Assembly: GCA_035610365.1 (NCBI GenBank)
Contig: CM069437.1
Location: forward strand, 52,724,093 to 52,788,092
DNA: 64,000 nucleotides
From: Aquatica leii
Lineage: Eukaryota; Arthropoda; Insecta; Coleoptera; Lampyridae
Direction of reading: 5' to 3'
Below, piece by piece: positions 23,662 through 35,104 of the stretch. Under the pieces are notes generated by a model. That model was not told where the DNA came from and did no database searches. It saw only the letters and a program-made list of their open reading frames with translations. Every line of letters starts with the position of its first letter. Within the stretch, counting starts at the first letter, position 1. The position numbers and the translations under genes were made by a program.

Positions 23662-25074
23662 GAAAAAGGGGTCAAATCGCATACCGTTTGAAAAGTATTT
23701 TCAAGTGGAATTGCCGCTTGCCACAGTTCTCTAAAGGTAACTTCGTTTTGTATATATATGGTAGTAATAAAGTCGATTAGAAAATCCTTCAACTGAATTC
23801 AAAATAAACTCGCAAAGAATGTCTGCTGTTTCTTTTCGAATTCGTTGCACTAGTTTATTCAAATTATTTGGTTTATCAAGATAAATACGTCCTCCACGTT
23901 CAATCTACTTTTTCGGAAAAACGTTGTTTAAATAAGCACAAACTTCGTGGCTATAATGTGGAGAGTCTCCATCATGTTAAAACCATGGCGTGTTGCCAAT
24001 CACGTTAGAATTGTTTTCATCGAGGTAAAATTTTGTTAGATGAATGATGATATTACCTTGCAGTAGTTGCAGATAAGTAGCCGCAGTAAGATTTCATTTA
24101 ACAAAAAAGAAGTCTATAATGTTCTGTCCAACAATACATGTAAAAGACAAAAGCATTTTAGTATGTTCCGAAAGTTATTATGGGACAGCAGATAAACTGG
24201 AATTATTTAAGGGCAAAGTTAAAACAAGACTATGCAGTTAAATATGTTGTTACGTACCTACCCAAACATTAACTTTTTTTGGAAACTGCGTGTGAGCTTC
24301 GTCATTCCAATGGTGGTTACTGTCTGTTTAGTATTTACAGTTTTGCTTATGTACTTTGCCATTTAGCAAAAAAGTAACTTCATCGAAAAACACAATATCA
24401 TGGATAAAATTAAGATCGGCAATTATTCGATGCATAATTTCTTCACATAATTTTAATCTTCTGTCAAAGTGGTCTTCATTTAATTCTTGCACCAAGCTTA
24501 CTTTATAAAGATAAAATCTTTGGAGTTTCAAACTTCTGCAGACGGAAGACTTAGATATATCATAGTTGCTGTACCAAAGTTTTTGACATATTATTAACAT
24601 CTAATATAACATATACAAAATATTCATCGTTTGTTGCTGTTTTTGGACGGTCAGATTTTAAACGGTTTTTCAGTACCTGTTTCCTGTAAAACGCTTCATT
24701 GTTTTAGTAACCGTAGATTTGGCGATTAAGTTGCAGTCAGGATACGCAACATTAAACAAATCGCGTACTTCTGCATGACTGCGTTTTCTATCACCGTATC
24801 CTACCATCATCAAAGTTTCTGTACGTCCTTTTCTGTAAGATGCTCTATGATTTAGCGCTTTGGACACACTTTTAAGCTTTTGACGTTTGTTAAACAACAC
24901 AATCTAACCATTGTCTTCAGCGCTCACTAAATAATCAGTTATTCAGTTAATATTTACTCCCAATCTTTAATTTACAATAGCAAAGTTATTTTTAGAGATA
25001 TCTATGGCACGCGGCATGTCGCTGAATTCTCATTGAAAATACTTTTCAAACGGTATGCGGGATTGTCAGACCTC
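23662..25074 (-). mobile_element. Mariner/IS630-like DNA transposon
   Basis: A complete-ended but decayed element of about 1.4 kb. The core of the TIR, GCATACCGTTTGAAAAGTAT continued by TTTCAA, is at 23,679-23,704 and inverted without mismatch at 25,033-25,058. Looser similarity runs outward to flanking TA dinucleotides at 23,660-23,661 and 25,075-25,076, the target duplication expected for this superfamily. The transposase runs between the TIRs on the minus strand, and its C-terminus overlaps the left TIR. Confidence 0.85.
23690..24900 (-). pseudogene. Mariner/IS630-like transposase, decayed
   Basis: The N-terminal helix-turn-helix region reads ETLMMVGYGDRKRSHAEV then STVTKTMKRF (24,900-24,670), the pattern of insect IS630/mariner-like proteins. 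The first catalytic Asp is in FFDEVTF (about 24,395), the second in the DGDSPHYSHEVCAYLNNVFP region (about 23,970-23,915), where the family has QQDGAPPH. The segment with the third acidic residue (normally 'SPDLTPLDFFLWG') is missing: the sequence passes directly from the GGRI region to DKPNNLNKLVQRIR. With stops, shifts and this internal loss the protein cannot be active. Confidence 0.85.
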
Positions 25075-25078
25075 TAAA

Positions 25079-26758
25079 ATTATTAATTTAATAGTTCAAA
25101 CCTTAAAATATATTTACAATTAATAAATAAATAAATTAACTAATTAATTCAGACTTTTTCGTTTAGGGGGGGCATGTAAAACCACTTTAATTTATTTTTG
25201 TGGCAACGTTTCGTGCTAAAGGTGAGCACTTCATCACGCTAAAGAATAAAATAAAATGCAAATTTTCACTTCTATCTAATCGTTTTTGTGATATCATATA
25301 AAAAAATAAAAACATGACTAAAGAAAACAAAACCTAAAGTTACAAAACATACGTCAAACTACTATTACCATGGGATGAAAACTCAAGCCATCACTAGCGT
25401 AAACCTGCACAATAAGATACGTTAGTAAGAAATTTGCAAAACGTGTAAAGTGCAGGATGTCGTCAGATGAACCAAGTCGAAAAGCAGACACTGGAGAAAC
25501 CATATTGAAAAGATGAAAAAAAAGGTTACCATTAAAACCTCAGACACAAGCACCTAACACAAAACGGTCAAAACGTCAACATCATTAGACAACGCGTAAA
25601 GACGCTGTTGACAACCGACTAATCTAAGCTAGATGTTATTAATGCTTATTTGGTATATAAAATTTATTTTCCTTCTATCTCTCATACATAAAGGTTTTAA
25701 TCCGATGATTAAAACGCACTCTTTGAAAGTTTTAATCTTCTTTAAGACTTAATAATTACTTACTAAAATTTATTTTAAGTCAAAAAAGTCAAAAATAAGA
25801 AACAAAGAAATAGGATAAACGACAAAATGATTTTAATGTATGCACGTTACCATCTTTTAAGATTTATTTATCGAAAACATTGATGTTGAATTATGAAACC
25901 TGATTGTTGGTTGCTTCAAACAATTATTTTGTTACTCGTTTTGAGTTTTTTCTTTTTTGTTTTTTCTTCTCAAGGTAATTATTGTTGTTTTATCAAAATC
26001 AGTCGTGAGATTATAATAGTGACATTTGGGCGTGTAGTTGCCATATAACCATAGAAAACTGCTGATGTTTACAATACAGATAATAACACATTGTCTTGTA
26101 TATAATATGTACCTTATTGAAAGTTTTATATAAAAATTTCATTGAAACCAATAAAAAACTTATATGCTTCTATTGGCTTTTATAGAACCTCATTGGAATC
26201 TATATGCCGTAAGATAAAAACATAAAATAGTCTACAAACACAATTAAGTTTATGCTACGCATGCGTTTGCTTATTGTTCGTGTTTTCAAGGTTTTTGTTA
26301 ATTATTTATTACTGACATAACCTGTAAAACCTATGCTTACGTTAAATTTGTCGACGACAATATATAAACCATCGTATCTGTAAATATTAATTACTTAAAA
26401 AAATATAAAACAAAGTACGAAGATGGACAATATTATAAAACTTGTGTTTTAATAACTGATAGTAAGTACCTAAATTGAAATTACTTAACTTTTTGAGATT
26501 ATAAATCAGTAACTAAACAGCAAACATTGTAAAATCAGTTAAGGAGCCTCGTGTAAATGTTTTTCAACATTCATTTTATTGTGTAGCTGTAGCGAGGAAG
26601 CTAAAACCGTAGTTAAACCTGATAAAAACAACCAAAAGATATCAGTTTAATCTATAATTTTTAGAATTACAGTCAAAGAAATTAATAGGACAGTCTGCAA
26701 CTATATTAAAAAAACTGAGTCAGTTTTAAAATCCATCAAATTAACAACTTCTACAAAG
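25079..26758. other. Gene-poor AT-rich stretch
   Basis: No gene or RNA was recognised. Around 26,125-26,210 the words ATTGAAACCAATA, ATTGGCTTTTATAGAACC and ATTGGAATCTATATGC repeat loosely, a minor imperfect repeat. Otherwise simple AT-rich sequence. Confidence 0.4.
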
Positions 26759-26762
26759 TTAT

Positions 26763-27211
26763 TGTTACAAATTTTATTAAAACTAATTTATTTATAGTAC
26801 TAAAAATATGTACAGGTTTATTATTATTATTAACCAAACTAATTAAATCTAGGGATATTTAATAAAAACACTTAGACTAATATATATATAGCTCTATCAC
26901 TGACACGAAGATAAGATAAAGTCTGCGGATAAATTTACACACTTGTTTAAAACTTATTGTTTACGTTATGGTCACATACCAGGTTATCTATCTCACACGC
27001 GTTAATCACTTATTTATTTAAACTTGAGTAATCTTCCTAACACTGACGTCTTCGAATTATTGGAAACAACTCACCTCTGATTTGTTTGTGCCGCATTTAT
27101 ACATTTTGGAAATCCTTCTCGAATGTTCCATATCTTTTGGTATACGTTCTGGAAATGTACAAAAACCTCGCAAGGGCTCTCGAAGTTGAAAATAATTTAT
27201 CGAACGTTTCA
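26763..27211 (-). mobile_element. Solo LTR, copy A
   Basis: A 449-bp fossil LTR on the minus strand, homologous along its length to the LTR at 48,776-49,246. It begins TGAAACGTTCGA and ends GTAACA, so the edges are TG...CA. The flanking 4-mers are similar but not identical. The presumed U3 part carries TTCCAGAAC and, nearer the start site, GAACATTCGAGAAGG, a three-unit heat-shock-element-like motif, followed by a TATAAAT box. Short TSDs suggest Ty3/Gypsy. No internal region is present, so it is a solo LTR, older than copy B by its edges. Confidence 0.7.
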
Positions 27212-29860
27212 ATATAGTAGACCATCTTGACTATTATATAAGTAAAGTTGTAGCCTTTACAAAACAAAAATTTACTATTTACATAACTTAATGAAACCTT
27301 AACAGAAGAACTTAATTTAATAAAGTAAGGAATTTAAATTTCAAATTGCAGGAAAGAATTTCCAATGACTGGAAAGGTAACTATTACACAATTTCGTTAC
27401 ATGTTATTTCTTAGAGTTTTCCAATGCATTTAATAAAGTAGCAAGTGATAATAATACAGAGCAGGAAAAACAATTTCACTTACTGTTGTTATTAGAATTG
27501 ATAATAAAGTATTATACAATTTTAATTTTTTTAAATTTTACAATGTTATTCTGGCAGATTTATTTAGGTAGGAATGTGTATGTGGATGAAATAGTTTATG
27601 ATTTTATTTGCTTTAAATCTAAAAACAAATTAAATAATGTATTAAAAATTTAGCATTGACAGTATTTGGAAATTGCAAAATTAATCTGTTACAGAAGTAG
27701 TGTGTAACCGATTAAAAGCAGATCCAAAGCCCGCCATTAAATCCAACAAAAGTGATGGCCATTAAAGCTAAAACAACTGTTAAAAATAAATATATATAAT
27801 TTTTTTTGTTCAGATATTTTTCAGTTTAAATAGATAACGGAAAACTGGACTGCAGAAAAATTGAAGGAGAATCCAGACATATAAATGAAATTTTAGCACA
27901 AAATATTGCAGATGTTCGATGTTCGACGAACAAGCCGCAGGAAGAAAAACATAAAAGACCTCAATTCTAACGAACCCATCAAAGAGGTAGATATTACGAA
28001 TGCAATTGATGTTCTGTTGGATATATCAGAAACTGATAGTGAAACTTTTTTAACTAGAGAAATACAGTTAACAGAAAACGTTTTATTATTGTCACTGCTA
28101 TTTGTACTATAATTACTAATACTATCGCTGTCAGTGGAATATGATTATATGAATTCATTTGATTTGTTGATAAATCTTCACAATCATCGTTGGGCAGATC
28201 TTGTGATTCATTATTTACAGCTTTCGATGTATTAGGTATGGCAATATTTTTACGTTGATTTTCTTGAGTGTTAGTAACGTCATCGTTTTTTGCAGCTGTA
28301 TCGTATTAACAAATAAAAAAAATTAGGTTAGGTTCTAATAACATACCTTTACGTCAACGCCACTTTATTCTTGAAACAGGCTGCAAATACAGTATCTGCA
28401 TTTTCAAATAGAAACATAATTTGTTCTATTTGCATTTACATATGGATTGTTATACGTTCTGTATATGCAATAACTGTTTCAAATTCCTGGTACGAAACAT
28501 ATAGAGGCAAATAGGTTTTATTTTGGTTTCGTTTTAAAATTTACAACAGTGTAATTATCTGGTTGCATTATCCAATCAACGAATTGAGGAACTCATCAGT
28601 TTCTAATAACTACCCAAATTAAACCAAAAGAAATGTTTTTTTTAAATTTTAATTTTTGCTCTAACTTTTGTCAAATTTAAAAAAAAATTGAAGATTCAAT
28701 CATGTTTAAAAGAAAAAAAATATTAAAATAACAAGACTTAACGATCAAACTTAAAAAGACGATTTTTTTCTGTGCCCTACTCTAAAATAAGGACCGGATG
28801 TTTCCTGAATCAACATATACATAATAATAATAACACAAAGATTGCAAGTGATTGAAAGATTAGACGTCTCCTCTGCGGTCTATTGTTCCAAACAAAAAAA
28901 TCATGACCTTTCTTTATATCCTTTTTATTTACGATTAACTTATTTATTTTGTGGTTTCTAGCCGGATTTAATTCTTATAATCTTGCATTCAATTAACTCC
29001 CAATGTCAAAAATGTGCAAACGCATTTAAGTTGTATTATCGGGATTGTGGTACTTTCTTAGTGTGTATTGTTCGCTCTTCCTTTTTTTATGTATTGTTTA
29101 AAAAGATGATTAAATTAATGCGCTTTATTTCTAATTTGTTTTTAATTGTTTTACTTTCATTATAATGCCATATCGTAGTATAGTGATGCAACAATTATAT
29201 TAAAAGAAAATTAATTTTGCCATGCATAGTATCTTCAGTTTGCAGATGTGGAAGGTTTCACTTTACGGAATACTGAACACAGTACACCAACCAACCAACT
29301 GTTAACCAGTAATATTTAATAATTATTCGGCATTATATAATAAAAGATTTATAATCAACGCATGAACAATTTTATTTCAATTTATAGAATCTTTTTTTTA
29401 TAAAATAGAAAGATTTGTAGCAGTTTTTTCATTTTATTGTTTTCAACACTAAGAAGTTTTTATTTTATTTATTTTTTCTAGATTTAATTATTTTTAACAA
29501 ATCGTTTTTGTAATATAATATTGTCATAACGATAAATCTCCTCTATTAATCAAACAAAGTTCTTTTCGCGATGAAATTATTCGAATTTTCAGTTTCCTAT
29601 ACAGTTCGAATTTCGTATAGAATCGAATTTTGCCTACGACAATTTTTTTTAGAAAAAAATTCCATATCTTGAAAGGAAAGCAAGATACGTTAAAAAATAA
29701 CAATTTCTCTCTAAATTTTTTCGACTTGTTTATTTACGGAGTGCTGCATCTTATTTAAATTATCTTTGGATGTACCCACGATAACTCTCGAATCAAAAGT
29801 CCTAATTTGGTATGGAGCTAGCTAGCTAGCTTTTCATATTCTTTCGGTTCTATCAAAAGA
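27212..29860. other. Mostly non-coding stretch with one small frame
   Basis: Apart from the small acidic frame at 27,906 listed separately, no gene was recognised. A palindrome of CTAGCTAGCTAGC lies at about 29,818-29,830, too short to mean much. Confidence 0.35.
27906..28112 (+). CDS. Hypothetical acidic ORF, possibly a transposon remnant
   Basis: A 68-residue frame with a basic start (RRTSRRKKNIKDLNSNEP) then an acidic, Ser/Thr-rich segment (DISETDSETFLTREIQL). The charge pattern is more protein-like than the surrounding AT-rich frames. I do not recognise a family. The last hydrophobic residues look like chance translation. It may be an old transposase or chromatin-protein N-terminus. Confidence 0.25.
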   Translation: MQMFDVRRTSRRKKNIKDLNSNEPIKEVDITNAIDVLLDISETDSETFLTREIQLTENVLLLSLLFVL

Positions 29861-29867
29861 TGGGTTT

Positions 29868-30285
29868 GATAAAAAAACCGGAAGTGGGTGTATCCGCCAT
29901 TTTTAACAGTTTTTCTTATATAATTTTGTACGTATGTAAATTATTCGAATTATTTTTACAGTTTATTATAGAGATAATTTTTCCTAACAATTTGTTCAAA
30001 TAAAAAATTTCTAACATTAACAGTTTATCAGATATTTAATTTGTAATTTAAAATGGATTCACAAATATAATATAGTTTCGAATCCTGTCTGCGACGATTT
30101 TTTTTACCGATTTACTCAAGCAGTAAGTAATATCGAGGCGCACAAATATGCTAGGAAATCAATACAAACGTGTACATATCTCTTCAAAATAGTTTTATGA
30201 CAACATAACCTTAAAAAAATATGTAGATATTTCTTCATAATTTCTTATAGGAAAGTCGTGTGGTAACCATACCCGTTTTTTAATT
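29868..30285 (+). repeat. Dispersed repeat family A, copy 2
   Basis: The inverted partner of 595-1,047, about 420 bp, starting AACCGGAAGTGGGTGTATCC and ending near CATACCCGTTTTTTAATTG. The two copies are colinear with small insertions and deletions. Both ends have TTAAAAAA(A)C(C/G)GG in inverted orientation. No coding capacity is visible. Confidence 0.65.
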
Positions 30286-30289
30286 GATT

Positions 30290-31235
30290 AAAATAAGTCA
30301 CCAAATGCACAAAATATATATTTGTAAAACAACGAATTAAAAATTTTGCAAGATAAAATTACTACTAAAAACTTAAAAGTGATATATATATAAACTTTGC
30401 AAAACTAAGAATTTTAATAATTGCAATGTACTTAAACGTTTTTGCAATAAATTGTGAATTAAATACAAAAGATGATAAGACAGATCTCAAATCAAAAAAA
30501 TATGTTTTTTATCTTAAAAAAATAAAGTAAAATATTGAAAAATGCAAAAATCGCTTCAGCAAAAACAAGTTTAGCTTTTGCTAATACAATATTAAATGAT
30601 AATGCTTTGAAATATTTCTCAGAAACAAGGTAAAGAAAGATGGTAAAGACAAACTGTTTTTAAAAAACGTTGCAACATTTTTAATTTCTAGAATCTGATA
30701 AAAATCAGTAAATCTCATGCGCTATTAAATAATTTGGGTCAGTTTATGAACTTGATTTTTGTTTATTTCTTCATTTAACGATAACATTGGAAACGGGTTA
30801 CCTTTAACGCTAGATGGCCAGTGTACATAAGCGTGTATATTTTTAAGTGACCCGTAACTTTCCACTTTTTGTATTTAACGTATTCAGCACTTGACTATGC
30901 TTTTCAACATATATTTTCTGAATACTATTAAAAGTTCAAAGAAGTCAAGTTGCTCTAAATGGGATTGTTTGTACGTAAATTTGACGTATTTTTGGCAATC
31001 ATTCTGACGTTACAACACATCAATAAAACGCATTCCTAGTAAAAGTACGTGATATTTTGTGCTATTATCAACAATTTTCTTTTGACTTGTTTATTTCTAC
31101 ATGCAATCAGTACAATAAATGGACAGTACTATAAACAGGTTTAAAGTATGTTTTTGTGTTGTGCCTATTTTGAGTTGATATCCCATGATATCGATCCCCA
31201 CTTTTTACTTTTACTTCTTAAGTGTGTGTATGTAC
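30290..31235. other. Gene-poor AT-rich stretch
   Basis: No recognisable gene, RNA or repeat. It leads into the 3' end of the Jockey element. Confidence 0.4.
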
Positions 31236-31247
31236 TTGACTCTTACC

Positions 31248-32406
31248 TTACATTTTTAGTGATATGATGTTACACCAGAACTTATAAGGTAATTCTAACG
31301 GTGTGAGTTTTTTTAACCTTTGTTTCGTGTCACTATTGTCGTGTAAGTTCACTGCCAGGACATTTGGGTGGGTGTCAAGTCTTCTTATATAACGTTCGCT
31401 GTATTTTCTGATCTCTTCTTTAATGGCGTTCATTTTCAAATCATGGTATGTATCATGGTGCGTTTGAGGTAATGCGTAAAACTTCAGATTTAAATCTTTC
31501 TAGTATCTCCAGATGTGATTTGGCGACTGTTCCCCATAGTTGCACTCCATAGGTTCATATAGGCTTGATAGTTATTTGATCAATCAGATGTTTATTAGTT
31601 AGTGTGAGCTTAGATTCCTTCCTTCCTAAGAACCAGTAATATTCTCTGTATCTGTCTAAGTTGTTTCTATTTGTTGTGAATATCGGTTTTCCAGTTTAAT
31701 CCTCTATCTATGTGCATACCTAGATATTTTAGGCTGTCGGATTGGGGTAAATTTGTTCATTTAATGTTATGGGAAGAGTGTTCCTCTACGTTTTGTGGAT
31801 GTTACTTGGATCGATTTCAATTTATAATTTTTATTCGCGATAGTCTTGTCCAATTTTACACTTTATAGAAATGATGTTGTAGAAAGTTTGCTGCAGTAAT
31901 TGGGTCAAAGTGGTTTACCATTATTGTTTTATCGTCCGCGAATGTTGTTGTTATATCTTGACTTGTGAGCAGGTCGGCTGTAAACAGGAGAACAAGGTCA
32001 AGTACGTTACCTTGAGTAACGCCTGATAGCATTAAGAAGAGCTCTGTTGTTTCTTGTCTGTGCTTTATCAAAAAGTATCTCTCGTGCAGGTATGATTTCA
32101 GTGTAACAGTAGCTTCTCAAGTAATTTGCTCAAGACAGGGAGTAAGCTGATGTCTATAGAAAAAGCTTCCTGCGGAGAATTAGGAATTAGTGTAATTGGA
32201 CTTTCCATTGTGCTGGAAAGTAGCCAAAGCTTAGTGTTGCACAAAAAATGATTCAGTGGAACGACTTCCTTCCTTGATAGTTTTTTAATGAGTTTTCTAG
32301 TTATAAGGTCATATCCTAGAGCTTTCTTTGATTTTAAGTTGTTTTTAATTCTCCTATTTATTTCAGAAGCTGTGAAGAACTTGGGCATCTGGATGGGTTC
32401 CCCCAA
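31248..32406 (-). pseudogene. Jockey ORF2, reverse transcriptase and tail
   Basis: From the N-terminal side: EINRRIKNNLKSKKALGYDL (RT entry, 'KKAPGYDLIT'), SLLPVLSKLLEKLLL, then after a break SGVTQGNVLDLVLLFTADL (RT 'SGVPQGSVLGP') and TTFADDKTIM with the catalytic FADD (about 31,925-31,950). The last frame (31,439-31,248) matches the conserved Jockey C-terminus with KEEIRKYSERYIRRLDTH. Several stops and shifts separate these pieces. The family's motif order is kept. Confidence 0.85.
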
Positions 32407-32618
32407 TTTTTTTTAATTCTTTTTTCTACTACCGGTGTTGCCTGCGATGTGAGGGGCTGATATACTTTTTTCAGGTGGTGTGCCAATCCTTTTTTTTGGT
32501 TAGTCCTAGTCCAAGTCCTGTTTTGTTTGCGGATTGGGAGAATTGGTATTTTATAGTTTTTTATGTTTCGTACTGTCTTCTATAACGAGTAGTTTGTGTC
32601 AGCTGTGGTTGTAAAGTT

Positions 32619-32939
32619 CTATAGGTATTCGCTAAAAGATTGGTTTTTTATATTTGTTATAAGAAGAAAGGGAAGTTTGATGGTTTCCGTCGCAGAGTAT
32701 ACATTTTGGATTCTTACTGTCATTCTTTTTTTGGTACACGTTTTGTAATCATGTTTTGCTGTACATTTATAGCACGTCTTTGAGCGAGTGCAGTAACTAT
32801 TTGTGTGTCCGTAACAGCAGCATTTTAAGCATTGGACTAGATTTGATTTCTTCCTGGATTGCTCAAATTTTACGACGGCGTTTAGTAGTCGTTTGATTTT
32901 TAAATATTTCTGCATTGTTGTCACTCTTCTTAAGGTCAA
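32619..32939 (-). pseudogene. Jockey ORF1 (gag-like) with CCHC knuckles
   Basis: A 106-residue open frame containing LVQCLKCCCYGHTNSYC, a CX2CX4HX4C zinc knuckle, followed by CYKCTAKHDYKTC, a second knuckle with CX2CX3HX4C spacing. The pair and the 'CxKCxxYGHTxxYC' wording are typical of Jockey ORF1 nucleic-acid-binding proteins, which package element RNA. Upstream ORF1 (33,000-33,800) is broken beyond easy reading. The frame ends shortly before the deletion that removed the endonuclease. Confidence 0.8.
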
Positions 32940-33835
32940 TGAAAAAGAGGTTTTTAGGTGTACCTTTTTTATTTTTGATACACCCGCTGCTTCTATTCTT
33001 AACAGTGTTTCTAAGAGATGTTTCGATTTTCTGATGTTTGGTAGTGTTTCTGTAGGTTCCGGGGTACTACTATGTACTTTTTGTTTTTGTCAAAAGTGTA
33101 CGTATGTTGTTGTCGTGCTTTTTTGATTTTTTTGTAATTTTTATTGTTGTTTGTTTGTAAATTGATTTTATTACCTTTTAATATATTAATTTTTTTTTTC
33201 GATGAAGTGTAGGATAAAGGGTCATATTTTCTCTTTTTTTGCTGGCTTGCCTGTATTATTTTTTTCGTCCTTTTTTGTGTTTTCTAACGGTTTTGGGTTG
33301 TGATTTTTTGTTTTTCTGGTCTACCATCTTTCGATGAACTGGTGTTTGGTCTTTTTTTCTTAGTTTGGCCTACTGAAAATCGTTAGAGAGTATCACTTTG
33401 GATTCGTCGGTTATAACTGACAGCTTGTCGTTATCGACTTTTGGGTTTATAGTTTCATGAGATTCTGACATATCTGACGTAGTGGATGTTAATTTCCATT
33501 TATTGTTCTTTTTCATGTTAAAGTTTATGTGGGGTTGTTTATTGTTATAAACTGGTGGTGCATTGGGTACATAATTGTTTGCATTTATGATTGTTGTGGG
33601 TATTTTAGATAAGGCATGGAGTTTGCGATTTGTTTGTAGGAATGTTGGAGAATAGCTGGTTAGGATTGAGCATTCCGTTTATTTATATTTATTTTGCATG
33701 GGTACATAAGATTAAGTTATTTTTTTGCTGCGGTTGCTGTGGGTATATCAAGTTCGTAACATTTATGACTGGGTTATCACTGTTTCCTTGCATCGTCGAA
33801 AGTTAGTGTTTTCCAGCGTATAATAATTTTTTGCT

Positions 33836-34063
33836 ATGTTAGATTTGGTTTTTTTAAAACGAGAACTCAAATGTATTTTAGTTACTTATTTATACTTGAG
33901 TTTAACACTATCAGCGCGGGGTTATCACGCCATATTAGCTTATCGAGTCGCACGACCAGGAAATGTCCAGATTCCGGCTTTGCTAACTCGTCTATTTGAA
34001 CAATTATTATTAGCCAAGTTTTTCGTTTTGATGTTACATCGTCTTGAAATGACAAACCATTAA
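33836..34063 (+). CDS. Hypothetical ORF between two retroelements
   Basis: A 75-residue frame with a locally GC-rich core at about 33,920-34,030. The segment GYHAILAYRVA superficially resembles serine acetyltransferase, but there is no other support. It could equally be the 5' leader of the Jockey element read on the wrong strand. I do not assign a function. Confidence 0.2.
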   Translation: MLDLVFLKRELKCILVTYLYLSLTLSARGYHAILAYRVARPGNVQIPALLTRLFEQLLLAKFFVLMLHRLEMTNH

Positions 34064-34079
34064 GTTATTTGAACATTGT

Positions 34080-34678
34080 TTGACTTCATTATTTTTGTTT
34101 AATGGTAAATACTACAAACAAATGGGATTGTCAATTTTGTCATCTATTGCTAATTATTTGATAGAACATTTTGAAGAAACAGCTTTAAAATCTGCTTCTA
34201 AAAAACCAAAACTGTGGCTTAGATATGTTAATGATATGTTACCATTTAGTTGGTAAAAATGAACTACATTTTTTCTGCAATACTTTAACTATCCACATCC
34301 AAACATATTGTATTAAAAAAAAATTAATGGTACCTTACCTTTTCTTGATGCAAATATAGAAAGAAAACCAGATCGTATTTTAATACATTCCGTTTATCGT
34401 TTATCGAAAACCACATACAGAACAATACATAAATGCAAATTTTCACCATTACCCAGCTGAAAAACTTTATGATTTACACATTATCTAACCGTGCAACGAT
34501 GATTTGTCACAAAGATAAATTACAAAAAAAGTTAAATTACCTTAAGAAAGTTTTAATAAAAAATGGTTTTTATAGAGAGCAAATTAAAAAGTTTCTCGAC
34601 CAAAGACAAAAACTACTTTATGAGATGATTCAACTATTAACCAAAACTTTGTTACTCTACACTTTGTTTTCAACATAA
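34080..34678 (+). pseudogene. Penelope reverse transcriptase fragment
   Basis: Reads NGKYYKQMG, IANYLIEHFEETALKSA, KLWLRYVNDM (the YVDD active-site region, with Asn in place of the first Asp), PFLDANIERK (family 'PFLDVLVER'), and ends with a frame of 81 residues containing LKKVLIKNGFYREQIKKFL, the thumb-side region. This order is diagnostic for Penelope RT. The frames are not continuous. An RT of this type primes at an exposed DNA end. Confidence 0.8.
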
Positions 34679-34812
34679 ATAACAAAATTAAAATAATATT
34701 AAAAAAACATAATATAAAAATTTAATAGCGAAGGCTTCCACGGCCAGAATCTATACTAACATTAGAATGTCTTCCGGGTTTGGACCGTGTCATAGTTGTT
34801 ACAACCGAAGCT

Positions 34813-34853
34813 GCCAACGTTTCGCCCACTTTCGTAAGGGGATTCATCAGGGC
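34813..34853 (-). ncRNA. Hammerhead-ribozyme-like motif in Penelope tail (1)
   Basis: On the minus strand: GCC, CTGATGA, a stem-loop of about 20 nt (CCCCTT/AAGTGGG with mismatches), GAAACGTT, GGC. CTGATGA and GAAA are the two conserved core strands of hammerhead ribozymes, GCC/GGC could form stem I, and GTT fits the NUH cleavage triplet. Hammerhead motifs are known from Penelope-like elements. The stem II closing pair is mismatched, so activity is doubtful. Confidence 0.45.
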
Positions 34854-35050
34854 GTGAGATAAATCGCAAACTCAAACAAGCAATCGAAATCTAACTAAGA
34901 ACTTCTCAAAAGTTAGGTTATCCAAACAAGCTATAACCTAAACTCTGAAAAGGTAAGAAAGAAAACGATAACTTGAAAAAGCAAACGAAAATCTAACAAA
35001 AAACCACTACCGAGTTAGGTAATCAACTTGTGAACCAAGCCAGATTCTTA

Positions 35051-35073
35051 ACTCCGTAGAAGTTCTACGGAGT
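35051..35073. repeat. Perfect short hairpin followed by a T run
   Basis: ACTCCGTAGAA, one G, then TTCTACGGAGT: an 11-bp perfect inverted repeat immediately followed by 11 T. It lies at the junction between the inverted Penelope tail and the downstream endonuclease, so it probably marks the rearrangement join. The hairpin-plus-T look of a terminator is likely coincidental in a eukaryote. Confidence 0.6.
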
Positions 35074-35104
35074 TTTTTTTTTTAAATTAAAAATTTGTTG
35101 AATC

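Larger units (their letters stand above)
31240..33840 (-). mobile_element. Jockey-family LINE, internally deleted
   Basis: A minus-strand Jockey element with recognisable gag-like ORF1 zinc knuckles (about 32,830-32,760), RT (32,406-31,856) and the C-terminal tail (31,439-31,248). The endonuclease that should lie between ORF1 and RT is missing: only about 210 bp separate them, so the copy has a large internal deletion. The GC-richer stretch at 33,900-34,060 may be its 5' leader, but that is uncertain. Confidence 0.8.
34735..35075 (-). mobile_element. Inverted Penelope 3' tail
   Basis: On the minus strand this matches the tail that follows the Penelope endonuclease at about 63,410-63,540: both read CTTCTA(C/T)GGAGTT, GAAT(C/T)TGGCTTG, CACAAGTTGATTAC and TCGTTTGCTT in order. 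Farther along comes a hammerhead-like motif at 34,816-34,850. It lies in opposite orientation to the RT and endonuclease on either side, so it is an insertion or part of an inverted chimera. Confidence 0.6.

Noticed and set aside
33836-34063. Resemblance of GYHAILAYRVA to serine acetyltransferase
   Set aside because: Only about ten residues agree, with no active-site hexapeptide repeats; more likely chance or retroelement leader.
35051-35084. Hairpin plus T run as a bacterial-type terminator
   Set aside because: The window is clearly eukaryotic, and the hairpin lies at a retroelement rearrangement join.
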